Shown here: positions 19,112 through 26,149 of the stretch, one piece after another
How the letters are laid out: every line of letters starts with the position of its first letter
How positions within the stretch are numbered: the stretch's first letter is position 1
Source of the DNA: Thioalkalivibrio thiocyanodenitrificans ARhD 1
Lineage (GTDB): Bacteria > Pseudomonadota > Gammaproteobacteria > Ectothiorhodospirales > Ectothiorhodospiraceae
Reading direction: 5' to 3'
Assembly: GCF_000378965.1 (NCBI RefSeq)
Contig: NZ_KB900536.1
Span: forward strand, 1,604,052-1,668,051
DNA length: 64,000 nt
Position numbers and translations under genes: made by a program
Notes under the pieces: generated by a model
What the model was told of the DNA's origin: nothing
What the model saw: only the letters and a program-made list of their open reading frames with translations
Databases searched by the model: none

Positions 19112-19606
19112 CTAACGGCCGAAGATCACGCCGACCCCGATGTGGAAGCGTGGCTGGCCGGGAGGCGCGCGGCGGGCCTCCGGCCAGAGATGGAGTTCGG
19201 TCGCGTGCACCACCGGATAGACGTATGGCGCCTCGCCCACGCGCCCGTCCACGTTCTCCCCGAGCGTACCGGTCACCGTGATGTGGCGTCCCTGTGCATA
19301 GTCCATCTCCTCCAGATACCCCGGCTTGCGCACCAGGAAGCGCCCGTGGGGGCTGCGGTTCGTGGCCGGCCGCTGGCTGCCCTCCAGCGGGTAGCCCAGC
19401 ACCTCCATTTCCGTGTACTCGGCCAGATTCCGGGTCGCCACGATCATGCCGCCCCAGATCACCCGGCTGTCCCGATACACGCCGGGACTCGCTACCACCT
19501 CCGCGGGCACCAGATCGGTGGCCACGCCCGCGGTTTCGTATCGCGGCCCGGTGGCGCAGCCGGCCAGGAACGAGAGCGTCAGGACGAGGATGAGGACATG
19601 AGGCAT
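19112..19606 (-). CDS. Slp-family outer membrane lipoprotein (copy 1)
   Basis: A 164-residue lipoprotein of the Slp (starvation-inducible lipoprotein) family. A signal peptide ends in lipobox LAGC, followed by the family pattern VYRDSRVIWGGMIVATRN and HLWPE near the C-terminus. I chose the ATG at 19604-19606; the upstream open codons come from heptad repeats. It sits in tandem with a second Slp gene on the same strand, 156 bp away, with a heptad element between. The function of Slp proteins is not established; they are outer-membrane-linked and stress-related in E. coli. Confidence 0.88.
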   Translation of the reverse strand: MPHVLILVLTLSFLAGCATGPRYETAGVATDLVPAEVVASPGVYRDSRVIWGGMIVATRNLAEYTEMEVLGYPLEGSQRPATNRSPHGRFLVRKPGYLEEMDYAQGRHITVTGTLGENVDGRVGEAPYVYPVVHATELHLWPEARRAPPGQPRFHIGVGVIFGR

Positions 19607-19637
19607 GGGGACTCCACGAATGCGAATCAATACCCAG

Positions 19638-19753
19638 GATTCGAGATTCAAGATTCAAAATTCAAGATTCAAAATTCAAGGGGCGCAGCTTCCCGTGACG
19701 GCGAGTAACAGGCATCGGAGTTCCATTGGTTCTTTGAATCTTGAATCTTGAAT
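19638..19753. repeat. Heptad element between the two Slp genes
   Basis: The left arm 19638-19679 has six units in phase (GATTCGA, then GATTCAA or AATTCAA). The opposed right arm 19733-19753 has TTTGAAT, CTTGAAT and CTTGAAT. The spacer is about 53 nt. The right arm lies 9 nt from the stop of Slp copy 2; the left arm is 31 nt upstream of the start of copy 1. Confidence 0.95.
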
Positions 19754-19762
19754 TATCCCGTC

Positions 19763-20305
19763 TCACCACCGGCGCCATGGCCCGTAAACGGGATGATAGG
19801 GATACCAGGGGTCATACCACCAGGGTGAATAGTACGGATCACGCACCGGTTCACGAATCGCCCAGAGATGATGCAGCGCCACATCGACACGAACGTAGGG
19901 ATAGGGATACTCGCCCACCGGCCGGGACTCGACGCCCGCCACGGTCCCGGAGACCGTCAGTTCCCGCCCGGGCGCATACACCGCCGGATCCAGGAAACCC
20001 GGCACCCGGGCCAGAAAGCGGCCATCGGTGAGGTCGGTCTCCCGGGGACGACCACTGCTGCCCAGTGGGCGCGACACCATCTCGACCAAGGTGTCTTCGG
20101 CACGGTTGCTCACTGTGGCGATGACGCCGCCCCAGCGCACCGTGCTGCCCTCGAAGCGGGATACATCGGCGCGCACCTCGTCGGGCCGCGGCTGGTCCGG
20201 CGGCGCGTCACGGATCGGCGCCGGAACCCCGGTCGCGCAGGCGGCCAGCCAGAGGGCTGCCGTGAACATGACCGGCGCCCGGAGTGCATGAAACAAATGC
20301 TTCAT
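19763..20305 (-). CDS. Slp-family outer membrane lipoprotein (copy 2)
   Basis: A 180-residue lipoprotein related to its downstream neighbour. The signal peptide ends with lipobox LAAC. The family core is visible as STVRWGGVIATVSNRAEDT and VALHHLWAIREP. The C-terminus is unusually aromatic and proline-rich (YYSPWWYDPWYPYHPVYGPW). Two adjacent ATGs at 20305 and 20308 cannot be told apart; I used 20305. Tandem duplication followed by divergence is the likely origin of the pair. Confidence 0.87.
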   Translation of the reverse strand: MKHLFHALRAPVMFTAALWLAACATGVPAPIRDAPPDQPRPDEVRADVSRFEGSTVRWGGVIATVSNRAEDTLVEMVSRPLGSSGRPRETDLTDGRFLARVPGFLDPAVYAPGRELTVSGTVAGVESRPVGEYPYPYVRVDVALHHLWAIREPVRDPYYSPWWYDPWYPYHPVYGPWRRW

Positions 20306-20370
20306 CATCTTTCTGACCGCCGCGTCCACTACAGATTCCCTTCCCGGGACCCGGGCCGTGCGTTCACCCG

Positions 20371-21222
20371 TCAGTCCAGATGCGCGCGCATGAAGCGGGT
20401 CGCCCGCTGGATGGCGTCCCTGGCGGCAAGGTCGTCGGCGAAGGTGCGGACTTCCGGGGGGCGAAAGTCGAAGGCCCGGCCCACGCCCGGATAGACCACC
20501 AGCTGGGCGGGCCGGTCCCGGTCTCGCAGGGTGGAAATCGCCATCTCGATGCCCCGCTTGCGCTGGTACTGTTCATGCTCACCCACGAACACCAGCGTGG
20601 GGATGGTCAGGCGATCCACCTCCGGGGCATAGCGGTACACCTGCATGGGTTCCGGGGCATTGGGGTCCTGCATGTGGGGATAATAGGACACGTAGCAGGC
20701 CAGGCCGCTGTCCTGGCGCCCGAAGGTGACCGCCAGCTTGAGCGCGTAGTACCCGCCGCGCGTGTGGGAATACACACAGGCCTTGCCGCTGCTCAGGTCG
20801 TCACGGGCCATCAGGTAGTCCAGACCGTGGTTGAGATCCTCCTCCAGGTCATAGTCATGCTCGATGGGCATCGCCTCGATGAAGCGCCCGGTATACAGAT
20901 CCGGCGCCACCACCACGAAGCCGCGGGCGGCCAGCCTCACCACATGGGGTTCGATCAGGTGGTCCAGTCCGCGCCGGCCGTGCACGAACAGCACCGCCGG
21001 GTACTTCTCCCCGTCGTCGGGCCGGGCAATCATCACCGGCACGTCCACATCGTCGGCCGCGTAGCTGTCCCGGGTGACTGTCACCTCGTGATTGTCGGGT
21101 ACTTCCAGTTCACCGCGTTCCCACCAGGCCTGATCCCACCACTCGTGCATCTCCTCCGCCTGGAGCGCGGCGGTACCGGTCGCCACAAGCCCGGCAAGCA
21201 GCCAGGAAATCGTCATGCGCAT
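20371..21222 (-). CDS. Exported dienelactone hydrolase-like protein with altered catalytic triad
   Basis: A 283-residue alpha/beta-hydrolase-fold protein with a signal peptide (cleavage near AALQA-EE). The scaffold follows dienelactone hydrolase: AVLFVHGRRG, VVVAPDLYTG, then the nucleophile elbow. That elbow reads YSHTRGG, placing Thr154 where Cys or Ser is expected. The acid position is Glu217 (VGEHEQ) and the His position is Arg249 (YPGVGRAF). All three triad positions differ from the canonical relative at 25270-26061, so classical hydrolysis is doubtful; a binding role or new chemistry is possible. The start ATG is at 21220-21222; a second ATG lies two codons in. Confidence 0.78.
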   Translation of the reverse strand: MRMTISWLLAGLVATGTAALQAEEMHEWWDQAWWERGELEVPDNHEVTVTRDSYAADDVDVPVMIARPDDGEKYPAVLFVHGRRGLDHLIEPHVVRLAARGFVVVAPDLYTGRFIEAMPIEHDYDLEEDLNHGLDYLMARDDLSSGKACVYSHTRGGYYALKLAVTFGRQDSGLACYVSYYPHMQDPNAPEPMQVYRYAPEVDRLTIPTLVFVGEHEQYQRKRGIEMAISTLRDRDRPAQLVVYPGVGRAFDFRPPEVRTFADDLAARDAIQRATRFMRAHLD

Positions 21223-21343
21223 GTCGTCTCCTCCGGGGAAGAACCGCCCCTGTTATGATTATATTGTGGCTAATGCGCGCTCTTCGGTGCATCCCGCCAC
21301 CACCGCGCACAAACATTTAACTTTAACAAGCCCCCTCCTCCCA

Positions 21344-23857
21344 ATGCGAGCAACGGATCCCGCGCTTCCTGTCGAAAGCTGCCTGCCCGATCTCCTGGAC
21401 GCCCTGCAACGGCGGGGCGTCGCGGTTCTTCAGGCACCGCCCGGGGCCGGCAAGACCACCCGGGTGCCGCTGGCGCTCATGGACCGCACCCGGGCCGGAT
21501 GGCTGGCCGGACAACGCATCCTGATGCTCGAGCCCCGGCGCCTCGCCGCCCGCGCGGCGGCCAGGCGCATCGCCTGGCATCTCGGCGAAACGCCGGGCCA
21601 GTCCGTGGGTCTGGTGACCCGCCATGAGCGGCTCGCGGGCCCGGACACGCGGGTGGAGATCGTGACCGAGGGGATACTGACCCGGCGCCTGCAACGGGAC
21701 CCGGCCCTTGCGGGCACGGGGATCGTCATCTTCGACGAATTCCACGAGCGCAGCCTGCAGGCGGATCTCGGACTTGCCCTGTGCCTGCATGCCCGCGACC
21801 TGTTGCGCCCGGACCTCAGGATCCTGGTCATGTCCGCCACACTGGACACGACGGCGGTCAGCACACTGCTGCATGACGCCCCGGTGATCACCAGCGAGGG
21901 GCGCAGCCATCCGGTGGAGATCCGCTGGAGCGGCCCCGCCCCGGATCTCCGGGCGATGCCGGCCGCCGTGGCCCGCACGGTGCGCGAAACGCTGGCAACG
22001 GAGCGCGGCAGCGTACTGGTGTTCCTGCCCGGGCGCCGGGAGATCGAACGGGTGGCCCGCACCCTGGCGTCAAAGGTGGACCCCTCCACCCGCGTCTGCC
22101 CGCTCTACGGACAACTGACCCCGGAGGCCCAGGACGCCGCGATCCTGCCGGCCCCCGCGGGCGAACGCAAGGTGGTGCTGGCCACGGACATCGCCGAAAC
22201 CAGCCTCACCATCGACGGCATCCGCGTGGTCATCGACGCCGGGCTGGCGCGCCGGCCGGGCTTCGACCCCCGCACGGGGCTCACCCGGCTCAACACCGCG
22301 CGCATCAGCAGGGACAGCGCCGAACAACGTTGCGGGCGGGCGGGACGCCTGGAGCCCGGGATCTGCGTGCGCCTGTGGTCCGCGCAGGCCCACGCCCGCC
22401 TGCCGGCCCATACCCCGGCGGAGATCCTGGCAGCGGATCTGGCACCCCTGGTGCTGGCCCTGGCCTGCTGGGGCGCCGGGGCTGATGAGCTGGCCTGGCT
22501 CGATCCGCCCCCGGCCGGCGCCCTGGCGCAGGCCGGGGATTTGCTCCAGGGGCTGGGCGCCCTGGACCCTGCCGGGCGACCCACAGCCCACGGCCGGACC
22601 CTGGACGCGCTGGGGACCCATCCCCGGCTGGGCCATATGCTGCTCCGAGGCCGGGAAACGGGACTGGGCCGCACCGCCTGTCTGCTGGCCGCGCTGCTGG
22701 AAGAGCGTGACCCGATGCCGGCCGATGCCGGTGGCGACCTGCGCCTTCGGCTGCGTGTCCTGACAGGGGATGGCGGGGGCCGGGACATCCATCAGGGCGC
22801 CGCCCGGCGCATCCGTGCACTGGCTGAACGCTGGTGCCGGCAACTGGGGATCAATGCCGGAGAGAAGGTCGACGCGGAGGCCGCCGGCCTGTTGCTGGCC
22901 TTCGCCTATCCGGACCGTATTGCCCTGCGCCGGGCGGATGCCGGGGGACGTTTCCTGCTCTCCGGCGGCCGGGGGGCGCGGTTTCCGGTCGGCGAGGACC
23001 TGGCGGCCCAGGCATGTGTCGTGGCGGCCGTGCTGGATGACAACCAGCGCGAGGCGGTGATCCGGCTCGCCGCGCCCCTGGACAGGCATCGGTTGGAACA
23101 GAACCTGCCCGGGATGATCGCGAGCCGGGACTTACTGGGCTGGGAGGAGGCGGAACAGGCGGTGGTGGCCCGCCGGGAACGGCACCTCGGAGCGCTCATC
23201 CTGAGCAGCCGGCCCCTGGAATCCGTGGATCCGCAGGCGGTCACCGGCATCCTGCTGGACGCGATCCGTGCCCGGGGACTGCACTGCCTGCCCTGGAACG
23301 CCGAGAGCGAACGGCTGCGCAAACGCCTCGCCTTCGTGCATGTGCTGGAGAAAGGGACCGATTGGCCGGATGTCTCGGACGAGTCTCTGCTGGCGACCCT
23401 GGAACACTGGCTGGGGCCGTACGTCTCGGGCATGAGCCGCCTGAGCCATCTGCGCCGGCTGGACCTGGCTGCCGCGTTGCAGGGCCTGCTCGACTGGCCC
23501 CGCTCCCGGCGCCTGGTCGAGCAGGCCCCCACCCATATCCGCGTGCCCGGCGGATCGCGCCTGCCCATCGACTACAGCGACCCGCAGGCCCCTGTCCTGG
23601 CGGTTCGCATCCAGGAGGTGTTCGGCCTGACGGAGACCCCGCGCATTGGCGGCGGCCGGGTCCCCCTGACCCTGCACCTGCTGTCGCCCGCAAGGCGCCC
23701 GGTGCAGGTCACGCGGGATCTGGCGGGTTTCTGGTCACGCACCTACGCGGAGGTGAAGAAGGACCTCAAGGGGCGCTACCCGAAGCACCACTGGCCGGAC
23801 GACCCTCTGGCGGAGGCGGCGGGGGGGGGTAAGAAAAGGATGAAGGATGAAGGATGA
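21344..23857 (+). CDS. hrpB: ATP-dependent RNA helicase HrpB
   Basis: An 837-residue DEAH-box helicase. Walker A is APPGAGKTTRVPLAL, the box is IFDEFHERS, motif III is MSATLD and motif VI is QRCGRAGR; the long C-terminal HrpB domain follows. The start ATG at 21344 is the first that begins the family sequence; earlier in-frame codons overlap the divergent gene's leader. The C-terminus is odd. After WPDDPLAEAA the frame crosses a run of ten G bases, then reads K-K-R-M-K-D-E-G and stops at a TGA inside a GGATGAA array. A frameshift in the G run would change the tail. The cellular target is not known. Confidence 0.93.
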   Translation: MRATDPALPVESCLPDLLDALQRRGVAVLQAPPGAGKTTRVPLALMDRTRAGWLAGQRILMLEPRRLAARAAARRIAWHLGETPGQSVGLVTRHERLAGPDTRVEIVTEGILTRRLQRDPALAGTGIVIFDEFHERSLQADLGLALCLHARDLLRPDLRILVMSATLDTTAVSTLLHDAPVITSEGRSHPVEIRWSGPAPDLRAMPAAVARTVRETLATERGSVLVFLPGRREIERVARTLASKVDPSTRVCPLYGQLTPEAQDAAILPAPAGERKVVLATDIAETSLTIDGIRVVIDAGLARRPGFDPRTGLTRLNTARISRDSAEQRCGRAGRLEPGICVRLWSAQAHARLPAHTPAEILAADLAPLVLALACWGAGADELAWLDPPPAGALAQAGDLLQGLGALDPAGRPTAHGRTLDALGTHPRLGHMLLRGRETGLGRTACLLAALLEERDPMPADAGGDLRLRLRVLTGDGGGRDIHQGAARRIRALAERWCRQLGINAGEKVDAEAAGLLLAFAYPDRIALRRADAGGRFLLSGGRGARFPVGEDLAAQACVVAAVLDDNQREAVIRLAAPLDRHRLEQNLPGMIASRDLLGWEEAEQAVVARRERHLGALILSSRPLESVDPQAVTGILLDAIRARGLHCLPWNAESERLRKRLAFVHVLEKGTDWPDVSDESLLATLEHWLGPYVSGMSRLSHLRRLDLAAALQGLLDWPRSRRLVEQAPTHIRVPGGSRLPIDYSDPQAPVLAVRIQEVFGLTETPRIGGGRVPLTLHLLSPARRPVQVTRDLAGFWSRTYAEVKKDLKGRYPKHHWPDDPLAEAAGGGKKRMKDEG

Positions 23858-23879
23858 AGGATGAAGGATGAAGGATGAA
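23838..23879. repeat. Six-unit GGATGAA heptad array containing the hrpB stop
   Basis: Six exact GGATGAA units. The hrpB TGA (23855-23857) is in unit 3, so the last five hrpB codons are repeat-derived. The reverse-complement form of the same unit occurs at 30676-30724. It ends 32 nt before the stop of the convergent 108-residue gene. Confidence 0.96.
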
Positions 23880-23911
23880 GGGGTGCGGGTCGGCAAGCTT
23901 CCCCCTGCCCC

Positions 23912-24238
23912 CTATTGCGCGCGCCGCACTTCCTGGACCTGGATGCTGCTGGCCGGCGGCAGCATCAGGTTCTGGGCGCAGGCCACGTCGTAGCCGTAAA
24001 AGTTACGCAGGTGATTGTAGATGCGCTTGTCGCAGTAATCCCTGTCGTACTCGATGCCCTCGATCACCGCTCTGGCCAGTTCGGCCGCCTCGTGATCCGG
24101 GAGGTTGATGACAAAACGACGGCCGTCCAACCGGAACCCCGCCTTGATCATGCCCGACTGGATCTTGCCCCACAGCTGACGGCAGTTCTCGTAGGAATCA
24201 TGTTCGTGATCCAGATCGATGACGACCGCGTACGTCAT
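23912..24238 (-). CDS. Uncharacterised 108-residue protein
   Basis: I do not recognise a family with confidence. The product begins MTYAVVIDLDHEHDSYENC, a short hydrophobic strand followed by a helix and a second strand (GFRLDGRRFVINLPD). That beta-alpha-beta start recalls ferredoxin-like folds such as VapD, but similarity is too weak to assign. The start ATG at 24236-24238 has an excellent ribosome site (AGGAGG 5 nt upstream). A perfect TGTGA-N6-TCACA site lies about 77-92 bp upstream. No membrane segment or signal is seen; it is probably cytoplasmic. Confidence 0.6.
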   Translation of the reverse strand: MTYAVVIDLDHEHDSYENCRQLWGKIQSGMIKAGFRLDGRRFVINLPDHEAAELARAVIEGIEYDRDYCDKRIYNHLRNFYGYDVACAQNLMLPPASSIQVQEVRRAQ

Positions 24239-24314
24239 GGCAACCTCCTGTACCCCTGGCAGGGCAATTTCCTCCCCCTTCCTATCAAAGGTGAGCCACA
24301 ATGGCAACACATTT

Positions 24315-24330
24315 TGTGATGTGCTTCACA
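24315..24330. promoter_or_regulatory. Candidate CRP/Vfr-type site
   Basis: The 16 bases TGTGATGTGCTTCACA match the CRP consensus TGTGA-N6-TCACA at all ten defined positions. The site lies in the 279-bp gap between the divergent genes starting at 24238 and 24518. A class III adenylate cyclase gene is in the same window, so cAMP signalling is plausible; which gene is controlled is unknown. Confidence 0.5.
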
Positions 24331-24517
24331 TGGCCGGACAGGGCTCCCGCTGCAAACCGCGCTGCGCTCTGTAGTTAATTCGACCCGGCGCCGGCGGACG
24401 AGTTCTCCAGGGCCGTGACCCAAGGCATGGGTGCCGGATGGTTCGGCACACAGAAAGCCCCTGTGTGAACTGCGGCGGGGTGTTGTGGCGTTTGCGTTTC
24501 GCGAATATGCTGTCGCC

Positions 24518-25039
24518 ATGATCCTCAAGCCCCAGGACATCTTCATCTGCCTCAAGTTGGTGACCAAGGGCCGGCAGCCCTGGACCTACCAGCAGCTTTC
24601 CGCGGAGCTGTTCATGAGCGCTTCCGAGATCAACGCGGGGGTACGCCGTGCCAGGCGGGCCCGCCTGGCCGGGCCCGGACCGGACGGCGCCAGTCCCCAG
24701 CCCAATCTCCTGGCCCTGGGGGAATTCCTGATCCACGGGTTGAAGTACGCCTTCCCCCCCGACCGCGGAGCCTTCACCCAGGGGGTGCCCACTGCCCACG
24801 GCGCATCGCCGCTCGCCGGGGCACCGGGCACGGAAGGGGGTGACCCGGTACCGGTCTGGCCCCATCCCCAGGGTCCGGTGCGCGGCTACGCCTTCTCCCC
24901 ACTGTACCGGTCCGTGCCCAGCGCGGCGCTGGCCGATCCCGCCTTGCACGAACTGCTGGCGCTGGTGGATGCCATCCGCGATGAACGCTCGCGCGTGAGC
25001 AATCTGGCGGTGCGGGAACTCACCGCGCGGCTGCGCTGA
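24518..25039 (+). CDS. Conserved winged-helix-like DNA-binding protein
   Basis: A 173-residue protein. The N-terminal third (MILKPQDIFICLKLV, then WTYQQLSAELFMSASEINAGVRRARRARL) has the spacing of a winged helix-turn-helix. The rest is a conserved-looking region with LGEFLIHGLKYAFP, GVPTAHGASPL and SPLYRSVPSAAL, ending in a helix. I have the impression of a widespread family often beside toxin-like or nuclease genes, but can name no Pfam; here it stands alone. The start is the ATG at 24518. It is probably a regulator, with low certainty. Confidence 0.6.
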   Translation: MILKPQDIFICLKLVTKGRQPWTYQQLSAELFMSASEINAGVRRARRARLAGPGPDGASPQPNLLALGEFLIHGLKYAFPPDRGAFTQGVPTAHGASPLAGAPGTEGGDPVPVWPHPQGPVRGYAFSPLYRSVPSAALADPALHELLALVDAIRDERSRVSNLAVRELTARLR

Positions 25040-25269
25040 CCACGGCAGGCCGTCGGGGCCGGGCGTCGAACCTTCACCGTGGTGAAATGTCATTCTTCGT
25101 ATATCCCGCCACTGTCGGTCACAAGCGGACCCGGCAGCCCCGGCAGAACAGCGGCGGGAAAGTGGCAGCGAACCCGCCGGGGCCCGGCTATAGTTCTACA
25201 TTCCGATGCCGCTACCCGCGCCCGGGTGGCGATCAGTCCAAGAACTCAGAATCAGCAAAGGAGATACCC

Positions 25270-26061
25270 ATGACCCGTCTGTTTGTACTCATGACCCTGG
25301 CCCTCTCCATGGGGATGGCCCATGGCGCAGATGTGCGCGGGGAAGAGGTCAACTATTCCGACAACGGCACCGAGCTCAACGGCTATCTCGCCTATGATGC
25401 TTCCGCGGACGGACCCCGCCCGGGGGTGCTGGTCATCCATGAGTGGTGGGGGCATAACGAACACGCCCGTGAGCAGGCCCGGCGTCTGGCGGCGCTGGGG
25501 TATACGGCACTGGCCGTGGACATGTACGGAGAAGGCCGCCTGGCGGATCATCCCGACGACGCCCGCACCTTTGCCACACTGATCCGCGGAAACCAGATGC
25601 TGATGATGCAGCGCTTCGAGGCCGCCCGAAAGTTCCTTCACGAACACGAACGGGCCGATGCCGCACAGACCGCCGCGATCGGCTACTGCTTTGGCGGCTC
25701 GATCGTGCTGGAGATGGCGCGTGCCGGAGCCGACCTGAAGGCCGTGGCCAGCTTCCACGGCGCACTGGCCACGCAGAACCCCGCAGAGAGCGGCAAGGTG
25801 ACCTCCCGCGTCCTGGTGCTGCATGGCAACGAGGATCCGATGGTGCCGCCGGAACAGGTCGAGAATTTCAAGAAGGAGATGGATGCAGCCGGCGTGGATT
25901 ACCGCTTCGTGGGCTATGACGGAGCCACCCACAGCTTCACCAATCCCGGCGCCGATGAGGCTGCCGAGAAGTTCGGCATGCCCGTGGGCTACAACGCTGA
26001 TGCCGACCAGGCCTCCTGGTCGGAACTGGAACGCTTCCTGGCGGACACCTTCGGCGGCTGA
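25270..26061 (+). CDS. Dienelactone hydrolase family protein, exported
   Basis: A 263-residue alpha/beta hydrolase with a signal peptide (cleavage near AHGA-DV). The canonical triad is present: Cys140 in GYCFGG, Asp189 in HGNEDP and His221 in DGATHSF. The oxyanion-side motif VIHEWWGHNEH is also typical. Family members hydrolyse dienelactones in aromatic breakdown or other small esters; the periplasmic substrate is unknown. The start ATG at 25270 follows a strong ribosome site (AAAGGAG). A likely -10 element TATAGT lies at 25189-25194. Confidence 0.86.
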   Translation: MTRLFVLMTLALSMGMAHGADVRGEEVNYSDNGTELNGYLAYDASADGPRPGVLVIHEWWGHNEHAREQARRLAALGYTALAVDMYGEGRLADHPDDARTFATLIRGNQMLMMQRFEAARKFLHEHERADAAQTAAIGYCFGGSIVLEMARAGADLKAVASFHGALATQNPAESGKVTSRVLVLHGNEDPMVPPEQVENFKKEMDAAGVDYRFVGYDGATHSFTNPGADEAAEKFGMPVGYNADADQASWSELERFLADTFGG

Positions 26062-26105
26062 TGCGGCGCGGCTGACCGGTGTCCGTTCATGACGGCACCG
26101 CTTGG

Positions 26106-26140
26106 CGCCGGCATCCGGGCAGCGGGTCCGGATGCCGGCG
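26106..26140. terminator. Hairpin between convergent genes
   Basis: Arms 26106-26118 (CGCCGGCATCCGG) and 26128-26140 are exactly complementary with a 9-nt loop. They lie between the stop of the dienelactone hydrolase gene and the stop of the convergent response regulator, 9 nt from the latter. There is no T tract, so a bidirectional terminator is inferred from position. Confidence 0.55.
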
Positions 26141-26149
26141 TATTCCGGC

